Below, piece after piece: positions 18,325 to 25,845 of a stretch of 64,000 bases of DNA. A program made the position numbers and the translations under genes. The stretch lies in the NCBI RefSeq assembly GCF_900142955.1, contig NZ_FRCP01000014.1:148876-212875 (forward strand). Reading direction: 5' to 3'. A model generated the notes under the pieces. That model made no database searches. It had not been told where the DNA came from and was given only the letters and a program-made list of their open reading frames with translations. Positions within the stretch are counted from its first letter, which is position 1, and the number at the start of each line of letters is the position of its first letter. This DNA is from Anaerosporobacter mobilis DSM 15930. GTDB lineage: Bacteria; Bacillota; Clostridia; Lachnospirales; Lachnospiraceae.

Positions 18325-18398
18325 TAGGAGATTTCACACGTAACTTTGTACTTACGGTCCAAAGTTTTGTAGGCTTTGAGAAAGGCATGGTTATTAAT
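18314..18398 (+). promoter_or_regulatory. Leader element, copy 1 (hairpin plus possible pseudoknot)
   Basis: Arms GTGTGAA (18314-18320) and TTCACAC (18333-18339) form a hairpin that runs into CACACGTA. Next come ACTTTG (18343-18348), CTTAC (18351-18355), CAAAGT (18360-18365) and GTAGG (18369-18373). ACTTTG can pair with CAAAGT and CTTAC with GTAGG, which gives an H-type pseudoknot. An AAAGG then sits 14 bases from the ATG. The same arrangement recurs at 43988-44066 with a compensatory change in the second stem. No match to a riboswitch I know. Confidence 0.5.
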
Positions 18399-18959
18399 AT
18401 GAGAAGAATCTTACGTTATTTTGTAGGAAGTACAATCGCTTTAGTGTTTGCGCTAATTACAGTAATTACCCCTAGGATTTTCTTTAGAATACAAGATGAA
18501 GAAACAATAGGAAATGAAAAAAAGAAGAACGTAGTAATGGAAGATAAGGAGCTGTATAATCAGGAAGAATATGGAATAGAAGAGAAGGGGAATATGCTTA
18601 GCGATGACAGTAATATGGAATATGTACTGTTGGATACGGGCAGTTCTTTTAGTTTGTATGAAGCCAGATTACAATGCTTTCGGGAATTGAGTAAAATACC
18701 ATCTTTGAAGATGGATTTGTATGGACCCGTTAAAGAAGATATTGATATAAAGCCATATTTAATGATTCCTGTAAAGGTACCATCTAAGGCATTTGTATTG
18801 TGGAAAGGTGAGTTAGAAATAGATAAGGTTATATATAAAATTGTACTGGACGAGGAATCGGGAAAAATAATTGCATTGGACTCAGATTCTTTTAGTAACA
18901 ATGAATTAAATAAGAAAATCCTTGAAGAATGGAAGGGATATTTAAAAAAGGAAGAGTAG
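18399..18959 (+). CDS. Hypothetical membrane-anchored extracellular protein
   Basis: A 186-residue protein starting MRRILRYFVGS, with one hydrophobic helix at about residues 9-28 and then a hydrophilic domain that should lie outside the cell. The domain is acidic with a short beta-rich stretch (PYLMIPVKVPSKAFVLWKGELE). I recognise no family. The longest frame starts at 18312, inside the kinase gene. The ATG at 18399 fits better because the leader element and its AAAGG site are placed as at 44067. It follows the kinase directly and may be part of its regulon or sensing apparatus. Confidence 0.6.
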   Translation: MRRILRYFVGSTIALVFALITVITPRIFFRIQDEETIGNEKKKNVVMEDKELYNQEEYGIEEKGNMLSDDSNMEYVLLDTGSSFSLYEARLQCFRELSKIPSLKMDLYGPVKEDIDIKPYLMIPVKVPSKAFVLWKGELEIDKVIYKIVLDEESGKIIALDSDSFSNNELNKKILEEWKGYLKKEE

Positions 18960-19091
18960 GATACCGTTCGATATAATCTATCTCTAGAATATAAAAGACG
19001 ACGATACCAATAGGGAACACATTCTAAGATTTGTTGCTATGAAAGCGAGGCTGAATAGTAACCATAAGATGCATTGTAGGAGGGAGTTTGT

Positions 19092-19826
19092 ATGATTACA
19101 TTAAAGAAGAAAAAGGTGTTTGTTACTTGCTTATTAGCAGCAGTGTTTCTAGCAATAACAGGGTGTAGCAACAAGATCGCCAAAACATCAAACGATACAC
19201 AAGAAGTAGTATCTGCGGAGAGCATTTTAAATCAACTATCAGATGAGGAGAAAAATGCAGCAGCATTGATTACGCAAGAGGAAGAAGTTAAGAATGATGT
19301 GCCTATGGTGGAGTTGCCTAAGGGTATTCAAGGAGAGAAAGCAGAGACGCAAAGACTGGAGGAATTGAGAAAACTTATTATTACTTATTATGAGATACCG
19401 AAAGACTATCATGAATCAACAAAGTATTATTATAATAGAGTCGACCTCGATGACGATGGAGAAGAAGAATTGTTTGTGATTGTTATGGGACCTTATACAA
19501 GTGGTTCAGGTGGAAGCAACGCTTTATGGGTTACTAACAATGGAGGAGAATTACATGTTAAACAGGATTTTACGATTGTTAATACTCCGATTATTGTAAG
19601 TGATAAGGTAACCAATGGAGTTCATGACCTCATTGTTCCTTTTTATGGAGGTGGAGCACAAAGCCAATATTCTATTCTTGAATTCCAAGGGGATGGTTAT
19701 CCAAGAGTATCCGATGGTAAGATGAGCAAGGATCTAGAAGGGATTACTGGGAATGCGATTATAGCCAATGATTTGGTAGCAGAGATGGATAAGGGAATTA
19801 CAGGTATGAATTTGCTAGCTGAATAA
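19092..19826 (+). CDS. Hypothetical lipoprotein with acidic DDDGEEE motif
   Basis: A 244-residue protein whose signal peptide ends in the lipobox LAITGC (Cys at about residue 25), so it should be lipid-anchored on the outer face of the membrane. The mature part carries DLDDDGEEELFVIVMG, which resembles FG-GAP/VCBS or EF-hand-like acidic loops, and a glycine-rich GPYTSGSGGSN. A family beyond that is not recognised. AGGAGGG precedes the start. It lies 132 bases after the previous gene, with a terminator-like hairpin behind it, so it could be the last member of the two-component cluster. Confidence 0.7.
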   Translation: MITLKKKKVFVTCLLAAVFLAITGCSNKIAKTSNDTQEVVSAESILNQLSDEEKNAAALITQEEEVKNDVPMVELPKGIQGEKAETQRLEELRKLIITYYEIPKDYHESTKYYYNRVDLDDDGEEELFVIVMGPYTSGSGGSNALWVTNNGGELHVKQDFTIVNTPIIVSDKVTNGVHDLIVPFYGGGAQSQYSILEFQGDGYPRVSDGKMSKDLEGITGNAIIANDLVAEMDKGITGMNLLAE

Positions 19827-19884
19827 CCAATTGTATAAGGATAAACAAGGTCGTTCCCATACGAATTAATTATATAAGGTAATC

Positions 19885-19932
19885 AAAGGAGTTATAGAAG
19901 TGGAATAATATGTATGCAACTCTTTTGTTTTA
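19885..19932 (+). terminator. Probable terminator of the lipoprotein gene
   Basis: AAAGGAGTT at 19885-19893 pairs (one G-T) with AACTCTTTT at 19918-19926 and is followed by TGTTTT. The stem is AT-rich and the loop long, so efficiency may be modest. Confidence 0.5.
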
Positions 19933-20090
19933 ATAATAAAGCAAAACCATAGAATATGTTGTGTTTCCTTTGTTTGCTTAAGTTTGTAGTCAGAATAAGA
20001 AGAAAAACAGATGGGAAATACTGTACATAAAGTTGGTAAAAAAGGCTGATTATAGCCGTTTAAACTGGTAAAGTTATAACTTAACTAAGC

Positions 20091-20119
20091 TTGACAAAAA
20101 GGATGGGAATTGTTACAAT
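20091..20119 (+). promoter_or_regulatory. Sigma-A promoter of the ilvNC operon
   Basis: TTGACA at 20091-20096 and TACAAT at 20114-20119 are separated by 17 bases. Transcription would start near 20126, giving a leader of about 120 bases that contains a terminator before ilvN. Confidence 0.75.
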
Positions 20120-20173
20120 ACAAGCAAGATTATGAACAAATAATCAAAGAAATAACTTATGAAGTAGCAGTTT

Positions 20174-20217
20174 ATGCCCCGTCGCAAATGTATTTGTGGT
20201 GTCGGGCATTTTGTTTC
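20174..20217 (+). promoter_or_regulatory. Attenuator-like terminator in the ilvN leader
   Basis: ATGCCC (20174-20179) pairs with GGGCAT (20204-20209), with an inner CAAAT/ATTTG stem, followed by TTTTGTTT. The hairpin lies between promoter and ilvN, so it must be bypassed for expression. No T-box core and no Ile/Val/Leu-rich leader peptide were found. The only small frame is MNK followed by a stop. Confidence 0.65.
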
Positions 20218-20246
20218 AATAAGGACAGTAGGGAGGAGTATTATCC

Positions 20247-20750
20247 ATGAGAAGAATGGTATTATCTATCTTAGTAGACAATACTGCAGGTGTACTTAGC
20301 CGTGTAGCTGGTTTATTCAGTAGAAGAGGTTATAACATTGATAGTTTATCCGTTGGTGAAACACAAGACCCTGCATATTCACGAATGACAGTAGCAGTGT
20401 CAGGTGATAATCAGATTCTCGAACAGATTGAAAAACAGTTAAATAAGTTAGAAGATGTAAAAGAGGTTATAGAATTAAAAGATGGAGAATCCGTTTGCCG
20501 TGAGCTTATCTTAGTAAAGGTTCAGGCAAGTGCACATCAACGACAAGCTGTTATTGCAGTGGCTGATATCTTCAGAGCGAAGATTGTTGATGTTTCTCAG
20601 GAATCGTTAATGGTTGAATTAACAGGTAATCAAGCTAAATTAGATGCATTTATAAATTTATTGGAAGGATATACCATTAAGGCATTAGTACGAACTGGGC
20701 TTACCGGTTTGGAAAGAGGTTCTGGTGATATCTCAGATTATCTGGATTAA
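20247..20750 (+). CDS. ilvN: Acetolactate synthase small (regulatory) subunit
   Basis: A 167-residue protein with the N-terminal ACT domain signature LVDNTAGVLSRVAGLFSRRGYNIDSL and a C-terminal regulatory half. It binds branched-chain amino acids and confers feedback inhibition on the catalytic subunit IlvB, which converts pyruvate to acetolactate at the start of valine, leucine and isoleucine synthesis. No catalytic subunit gene lies nearby, so ilvB must be elsewhere. It is the first gene of a unit with ilvC, with a GGGAGGAG ribosome binding site. An attenuator-like hairpin precedes it. Confidence 0.95.
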   Translation: MRRMVLSILVDNTAGVLSRVAGLFSRRGYNIDSLSVGETQDPAYSRMTVAVSGDNQILEQIEKQLNKLEDVKEVIELKDGESVCRELILVKVQASAHQRQAVIAVADIFRAKIVDVSQESLMVELTGNQAKLDAFINLLEGYTIKALVRTGLTGLERGSGDISDYLD

Positions 20751-20883
20751 GGTTGAGCTTTCGTCAGATGAATACATAGGTACATAAAGAATTCAAAGAA
20801 CGAAGCATAGGTTTAATAATGAATATTTGGAGCGATTATTGCTTCATGTATGTTATACAATATTTTTTCAGGAGGAAAAAGAA

Positions 20884-21894
20884 ATGGCAAAGATTTATTA
20901 TCAACAAGATTGTAACTTATCATTATTAGAAGGAAAAACAATAGCTGTTATCGGTTATGGTAGCCAAGGACATGCTCATGCATTAAACGCTAAAGAATCA
21001 GGTGCTAACGTAATCATCGGTCTTTACGAGGGAAGTAAATCATGGGCTAAAGCTGAAGCAGCTGGATTTGAAGTATATACAGCAGCAGAAGCAGCAAAAA
21101 AGGCAGATATGATTATGATTCTTATCAATGATGAGAAACAAGCTAAGATGTACAATGATTCAATAGCTCCAAACCTTGAAGCTGGTAACACATTAATGTT
21201 CGCTCATGGTTTTGCAATTCACTTTGGACAAATCATTCCACCTAAAGATGTTAATGTAGTTATGATTGCTCCAAAAGGACCTGGACATACAGTAAGAAGT
21301 CAATACCAAGAAGGTAAAGGCGTTCCTTGCCTTATCGCTGTACACCAAGATGCAACAGGTAAAGCTCATGAGTTAGGTCTTGCATATGCACTTGCTATTG
21401 GTGGTGCTAGAGCTGGTGTTCTTGAAACAACATTCCGTCAAGAAACTGAAACTGACCTATTCGGGGAACAAGCAGTTCTTTGTGGTGGTGTTTCAGCACT
21501 TATGAAATGTGGTTATGAAGTATTAGTAGAAGCTGGTTATGAACCAGAAAGTGCTTACTTCGAATGTATCCATGAAATGAAATTAATCGTTGACTTAATC
21601 AACCAAAGTGGTTTCGAAGGAATGAGATATTCAATCTCTAATACTGCAGAATATGGTGATTACATCACTGGACCAAAAATCATCACTGAAGATACAAAGA
21701 ATGCGATGAGACAAGTATTAAAAGATATCCAAGAAGGTGTATTCGCACGTAACTGGTTATTAGAAAACCAAATCGGATGTACTAATTTCAACGCTATGAG
21801 AAGAAAAGAAGCAGAACACCCAGTAGAAAAAGTTGGTGCTGAACTTCGTAAATTAATGAGCTGGACAAGCGAAAGTAAATTAATCGATAACTAA
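20884..21894 (+). CDS. ilvC: Ketol-acid reductoisomerase, class I
   Basis: A 336-residue enzyme, the short bacterial form. The Rossmann motif GYGSQGHAHALN is at about residues 25-36. The C-terminal knotted domain carries the metal ligands within DLFGEQAVLCGG and ECIHEMKLIVDL. It isomerises and reduces acetolactate or acetohydroxybutyrate to dihydroxy acids, the second step of branched-chain amino acid synthesis. The longest frame begins at 20827. The ATG at 20884 has CAGGAGG upstream and gives the standard MAKIYY start. It is cotranscribed with ilvN across 133 bases and ended by a strong terminator. Confidence 0.97.
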   Translation: MAKIYYQQDCNLSLLEGKTIAVIGYGSQGHAHALNAKESGANVIIGLYEGSKSWAKAEAAGFEVYTAAEAAKKADMIMILINDEKQAKMYNDSIAPNLEAGNTLMFAHGFAIHFGQIIPPKDVNVVMIAPKGPGHTVRSQYQEGKGVPCLIAVHQDATGKAHELGLAYALAIGGARAGVLETTFRQETETDLFGEQAVLCGGVSALMKCGYEVLVEAGYEPESAYFECIHEMKLIVDLINQSGFEGMRYSISNTAEYGDYITGPKIITEDTKNAMRQVLKDIQEGVFARNWLLENQIGCTNFNAMRRKEAEHPVEKVGAELRKLMSWTSESKLIDN

Positions 21895-21911
21895 GATTTG
21901 CTATAAACAAG

Positions 21912-21952
21912 AGCAGAAACGAATCAGGAATGATTTTGTTTCTGCTTTTTTC
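21912..21952 (+). terminator. Rho-independent terminator of ilvNC
   Basis: AGCAGAAAC at 21912-21920 pairs perfectly with GTTTCTGCT at 21938-21946, followed by a run of T. Confidence 0.88.
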
Positions 21953-21980
21953 TTGCACCCCAAAGAAGTCATGCTATAAT
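21953..21980 (+). promoter_or_regulatory. Promoter of the LysR-type regulator gene
   Basis: TTGCAC at 21953-21958 and TATAAT at 21975-21980 are 16 bases apart. The predicted start point falls inside the left arm of the large palindrome beginning at 21983. Confidence 0.65.
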
Positions 21981-21982
21981 GT

Positions 21983-22040
21983 AACTTATCGGAAGAAAAT
22001 CAAGCGACGCGAAGCGGCATTTGATTTTACCCGATAAGTT
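21983..22040 (+). other. Long perfect palindrome just downstream of the LysR promoter
   Basis: AACTTATCGG (21983-21992) pairs with CCGATAAGTT (22031-22040), and AAAATCAA (21996-22003) with TTGATTTT (22021-22028). The small GC-rich loop can itself form CGC-GAA-GCG. No T-run follows, so it is not a terminator. It may be an operator-like palindrome, a 5'-stabilising hairpin, or a small palindromic repeat. Confidence 0.6.
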
Positions 22041-22093
22041 AGCGAAAGAACGAATTGGAGAAGCTTTTTAAGGAAGAAAGTGGGTATATAAGA

Positions 22094-22981
22094 ATGAGCG
22101 TAAATTTAGAATATTATAAGATCTTTTATTATGTTGCCAAATATGGTGGAATAACTGCTGCGGCAGAGCAATTATGTATATCACAACCCGCAGTTAGTCA
22201 GGCAATTAAGCAGTTAGAGAGAAGTCTTGGTAGTGACTTGTTTGTTCGTACGGCAAAAGGTGCGAAATTAACGATAGAAGGAGAATCTCTCTTTTCTTAT
22301 GTCCAAAAAGGTTATGAAACAATCTTGATAGGCGAAGAAAAGTTTAAGAAAATGATGGATTTGGAAACGGGAGAGATTCGTATTGGTGCAAGTGATATGA
22401 CGTTGCAATTCTGTCTGTTACCCTATCTAGAACGTTTTCATGAGATGTATCCGAATATAAAAGTTAATGTCACTAATGCACCAACACCAGAGACGATTTC
22501 GTATCTAAAAGAAGGTAAGATTGATTTTGGATGTGTAAGTTCTCCTTTTGTTTCTAAACCGGATTTTAAAGTTACGCAAATTCAACAGATTGAAGATATC
22601 TTCGTAGCAGGGAACAAATTCTGGGTATACAAGAATAAGATGATGCATTACCAAGAACTAGAAGACCTACCGATTATTTGTCTGGAACATAATACAAGTA
22701 CTAGAAGGTATATGGATGAGTTTTTATCTAGGAATCATGTAGTACTTAATCCTGAGTTTGAGTTAGCTACAAGTGATATTATCGTGCAATTTGCAATTCG
22801 TAACTTAGGAATTGGTTGTGTAGTGAGTAATTTTGCAAAAAAATATTTGGAATCTGGCGAGTTGTTTCAGTTGCATTTTGATAAACCAGTACCCAAGCGA
22901 AATATCTGCATTATATCTAGTGAGAAGAATTCAATCTCAGGTGCATCTAAGAAGTTGTTAGCTATGTTGGAAGAAGGTTAA
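22094..22981 (+). CDS. LysR-family transcriptional regulator
   Basis: A 295-residue protein with the winged HTH at its N-terminus (YYKIFYYVAKYGGITAAAEQL, then SQPAVSQAIKQLERSLGSDLF) and a LysR substrate-binding domain (GEIRIGASDMTLQFCLLPYL). The longest frame starts at 22055. MSVNLEYYKIF at 22094 is the natural family start, although its ribosome binding site is weak. It has its own promoter, a conspicuous palindrome in its leader, and a terminator before it, so it is not part of ilvNC. Regulated genes cannot be deduced; purA and ilvNC are merely adjacent. Confidence 0.9.
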   Translation: MSVNLEYYKIFYYVAKYGGITAAAEQLCISQPAVSQAIKQLERSLGSDLFVRTAKGAKLTIEGESLFSYVQKGYETILIGEEKFKKMMDLETGEIRIGASDMTLQFCLLPYLERFHEMYPNIKVNVTNAPTPETISYLKEGKIDFGCVSSPFVSKPDFKVTQIQQIEDIFVAGNKFWVYKNKMMHYQELEDLPIICLEHNTSTRRYMDEFLSRNHVVLNPEFELATSDIIVQFAIRNLGIGCVVSNFAKKYLESGELFQLHFDKPVPKRNICIISSEKNSISGASKKLLAMLEEG

Positions 22982-23386
22982 AATAGATATCTTGTTGTTG
23001 ATTACTATGATAATTTCTATATTGCTAAGCATAATAATACGTATCTGACCAATAATATGATAGGATACTAGGGTCAAAAGGTCATGTGTTTCATATATGC
23101 ATAAAAAACATGACGTTGCTACCGCAGAGCATGAGAAAGTAGGCCGAACAGGGTGGTTTTTGAGTGATTTTAGGATTGTGGGAGCATGAAGTGCGTAATA
23201 ATCCGTAGGTATTACAGGGTAAAACAATAAGCAATATAAGTAATTGTTATGCAGGGTATAATGAATATTGATTTTACTTATGTCTGTCATGTGGTATAAT
23301 GGTTAAGTGCTGGTGAGAACGTCGAAATTAACTAGTAAAATAAAAGATTAAAGATATTATAAATACGATTTTAGGAGGATTCAGAC
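22982..23386 (+). other. 405-base non-coding leader region of purA
   Basis: No credible gene is present. A stem GTCATGT/ACATGAC (23081-23114), a GCTAC/GTAG pair shortly after it and a GTAATA/TATTAC hairpin near 23191-23211 suggest a folded RNA or a decayed element. A TATAAT preceded by TGG (extended -10) at 23295-23300 is the likely purA promoter. The folded part is upstream of that box, so it would belong to a separate or longer transcript. It does not fit purine, PRPP or T-box consensus. Confidence 0.4.
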
Positions 23387-24664
23387 ATGGTTAAAGCAAT
23401 AGTAGGTGCTAACTGGGGAGACGAAGGAAAAGGTAAGATTACCGATATGTTAGGACAAGAGTCGGACATAATTGTACGTTTCCAAGGTGGGAGTAATGCA
23501 GGTCATACAATTATTAACAATTACGGAAAGTTTGCACTTCACTTATTACCTTCAGGAGTATTCTATGATCATACAACAAGCGTTATCGGTAATGGTGTAG
23601 CTTTAAATATACCATTTTTATTCAAGGAGATACAAGGGCTTGTTGAAAGAGGAGTACCAAAACCAAGAATATTAGTATCAGACCGTGCTCAGATCCTTAT
23701 GCCTTATCATATATTATTTGATCAATATGAAGAAGAACGTTTAGGAAAAGCTTCATTTGGTTCTACAAAATCAGGTATTGCTCCATTCTATTCAGATAAA
23801 TATGCCAAAATTGGTTTCCAAGTTTCAGAGCTTTTTGCTGATGAGCAAGTTATTAGAGAAAAAATTGCAAGAGTATGTGAACAAAAGAATGTTATTTTGG
23901 AACATCTTTACCATAAACCAGCAATTGATGAGAATGAATTATATAACACAATAATGGAATATAAAGAAATGGTTGCTCCTTATGTTTGTGACGTTGCAGC
24001 TTACTTACATCAAGCAATCAAAGATGGTAAGAACATCTTATTAGAAGGACAATTAGGTTCATTAAAAGATCCTGATTTTGGTATCTATCCAATGGTTACC
24101 TCTTCTTCTACATTAGCAGCTTATGGTGCGATTGGAGCGGGTATCCCTCCATATGAAATCAAAGAAATTGTTACTGTAGTTAAAGCATATTCAAGTGCTG
24201 TAGGTGCCGGTGAATTCGTAAGTGAAATCTTTGGTGAGGAAGCAGACGAGCTTAGAAAACGTGGCGGTGACGGCGGTGAATACGGCGCAACAACAGGTAG
24301 ACCAAGAAGAATGGGTTGGTTTGATGCAGTTGCTTCTCGTTATGGTTGCAGAATTCAAGGTGCTACGGCGGTAGCTCTTACTGTACTTGATGTACTTGGC
24401 TATCTTGATGAAATTCCAGTTTGCGTTGGTTATGAAATCGATGGTAAAGTAACAAAAGATTTCCCAACAACGGTACAACTTGCAAAAGCAAAGCCTGTTT
24501 ATGAAGTTTTACCAGGTTGGAAAGAAGAAATCCGTGGAATTACTAAGTACGAAGATCTTCCAGAAAACTGTAGAAAATACATCGAATTCATTGAGAAAGA
24601 ATTAGAAGTGCCAGTTACGATGGTATCAAATGGCCCAGGAAGAGAAGAGATAATCCATCGCTAA
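23387..24664 (+). CDS. purA: Adenylosuccinate synthetase
   Basis: A 425-residue enzyme with the N-terminal P-loop-like signature ANWGDEGKGKITD, then FQGGSNAGHTI and GVALNIPF. The conserved GATTGRPRRMGWFD block is at about residue 305. It joins IMP and aspartate using GTP to make adenylosuccinate, the committed step to AMP. An AGGAGG site precedes the ATG, and a terminator follows. It is transcribed alone, as is common for purA. Confidence 0.98.
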   Translation: MVKAIVGANWGDEGKGKITDMLGQESDIIVRFQGGSNAGHTIINNYGKFALHLLPSGVFYDHTTSVIGNGVALNIPFLFKEIQGLVERGVPKPRILVSDRAQILMPYHILFDQYEEERLGKASFGSTKSGIAPFYSDKYAKIGFQVSELFADEQVIREKIARVCEQKNVILEHLYHKPAIDENELYNTIMEYKEMVAPYVCDVAAYLHQAIKDGKNILLEGQLGSLKDPDFGIYPMVTSSSTLAAYGAIGAGIPPYEIKEIVTVVKAYSSAVGAGEFVSEIFGEEADELRKRGGDGGEYGATTGRPRRMGWFDAVASRYGCRIQGATAVALTVLDVLGYLDEIPVCVGYEIDGKVTKDFPTTVQLAKAKPVYEVLPGWKEEIRGITKYEDLPENCRKYIEFIEKELEVPVTMVSNGPGREEIIHR

Positions 24665-24693
24665 GAATTACCTTGGTATAGATTGATAATAAC

Positions 24694-24745
24694 AATCCTA
24701 AGAGATTAAGACTTTTATAAGTGTTAATTCTCTTGGGATTTTATT
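24694..24745 (+). terminator. Rho-independent terminator of purA
   Basis: The arms AATCCTAAGAGATTAA and TTAATTCTCTTGGGATT pair almost completely around a short loop, followed by TTATT. The following 170 bases up to the next promoter contain nothing I can interpret. Confidence 0.7.
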
Positions 24746-24918
24746 GTATATTAGGAAGTGTTTTTCGGCTAATGCTTGTTCTAGGCATCATGAAACGGCA
24801 TCTTTAGTCTCCACTGAGGTGCTGTTGAACCAGACAAGGCATCTACGTCGAAGGACCCGAGATTCTATTATTGCTTTATGATTTCATTAACTAACCTTTT
24901 GGTGTAGGGCTTATTTGG

Positions 24919-24947
24919 TTGAAATGTTTTATCTTTGGTTGTATAAT
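24919..24947 (+). promoter_or_regulatory. Promoter of the glycerophosphodiesterase gene
   Basis: TTGAAA at 24919-24924 and TATAAT at 24942-24947 have 17-base spacing. The ATG chosen at 24995 is 48 bases beyond the -10 box; the longer frame starting at 24953 would leave almost no leader. Confidence 0.65.
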
Positions 24948-24994
24948 TACATTTGATTTGGTTATTGATTAATAGTGGGAAAGGAACAAGTAGA

Positions 24995-25822
24995 ATGAAT
25001 ACGATTATAAGTATTCTGGCTATAATTGTTGTATTTGTTATAGTATACTTTCTAGCAATTATGCCAAGAATGATACACCGTGCCGATGATTCTTTGTTTA
25101 AAGGCTGGTTTTTTGCACATAGAGGACTGTTTGATAATAAGACCAAGGCGCCAGAGAATTCAATTCCTGCTTTTGAGAATGCAATAAGGAATAATTATGG
25201 TATAGAACTTGATGTACAATTGACCAAGGATGAAGTGATTGTGGTATTCCATGATTATACAATCTTGAGAATGTGTGGTGTAGATCGAAAAGTAAGTGAT
25301 ATGACTTATGAGGAATTATGTCAGTATACTTTATTAAAATCAAATTGTAAAATTCCAAGATTTGATGAAGTTCTAAGAGTTATAGATGGAAAAGTGCCTA
25401 TAATAGTGGAACTAAAGTTGGAGTATAACTATAAGAGAACTTGTGAGTTCGTGAATGCAGTGCTAAGCAGATACAAGGGTGCTTACTGTGTGGAATCGTT
25501 CAATCCGCTAGGGCTTTTATGGTATAGAATGCATAATAATACGGTAATGCGAGGTCAACTATCCAGTATGTTTTTCAAGGATAAGCAAAAGGGAAATAAA
25601 CTGTTATTATTTCTTATGCAAAATCTTTTGTTTAACTGGTTGGCAAGACCAGATTTTATAGCATATAATTATCAATATCGTAATGCCATGTCATTTTATT
25701 TGTGTTCAAAGCTATATAGACCCTATACATTTGCCTGGACGGTACGTAGTGAACAAGCAAGGCAGGAGTGTGAAGGGTATTTTGAACATATTATCTTCGA
25801 ACAGTTTTGTCCTAAGAATTAA
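24995..25822 (+). CDS. Membrane-anchored glycerophosphodiester phosphodiesterase
   Basis: About 275 residues. A single N-terminal helix (SILAIIVVFVIVYFLAI) is followed by a GDPD domain. Its signatures are FAHRGLFD (catalytic His-Arg), ENSIPAFENAI, GIELDVQLTKD and VVFHDYTILR (second catalytic His), and a later VELKLEY and VESFNP. The family hydrolyses glycerophosphodiesters to glycerol-3-phosphate and an alcohol. The domain probably sits at the membrane face, recycling phospholipid head groups. AAAGGAA upstream supports the start at 24995. The following gene begins 23 bases later and is probably cotranscribed. Confidence 0.88.
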   Translation: MNTIISILAIIVVFVIVYFLAIMPRMIHRADDSLFKGWFFAHRGLFDNKTKAPENSIPAFENAIRNNYGIELDVQLTKDEVIVVFHDYTILRMCGVDRKVSDMTYEELCQYTLLKSNCKIPRFDEVLRVIDGKVPIIVELKLEYNYKRTCEFVNAVLSRYKGAYCVESFNPLGLLWYRMHNNTVMRGQLSSMFFKDKQKGNKLLLFLMQNLLFNWLARPDFIAYNYQYRNAMSFYLCSKLYRPYTFAWTVRSEQARQECEGYFEHIIFEQFCPKN

Positions 25823-25845
25823 GAAAGCAAGAGGTAAGTAAGAAT

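Noticed and set aside
23128..23160. AGGGTGGTTTTTG upstream of purA as a possible T-box core.
   Set aside because: The T-box core needs AGGGTGG-N-ACCGCG; here T residues follow, with no stem I, specifier loop or terminator in the right place, and purA is not an amino-acid-regulated gene.
22958..23290. A 110-codon open frame on the minus strand between the LysR gene and purA.
   Set aside because: No ribosome binding site or family resemblance; composition looks like translated AT-rich spacer; it overlaps the 3' end of the LysR gene and the probable purA promoter.
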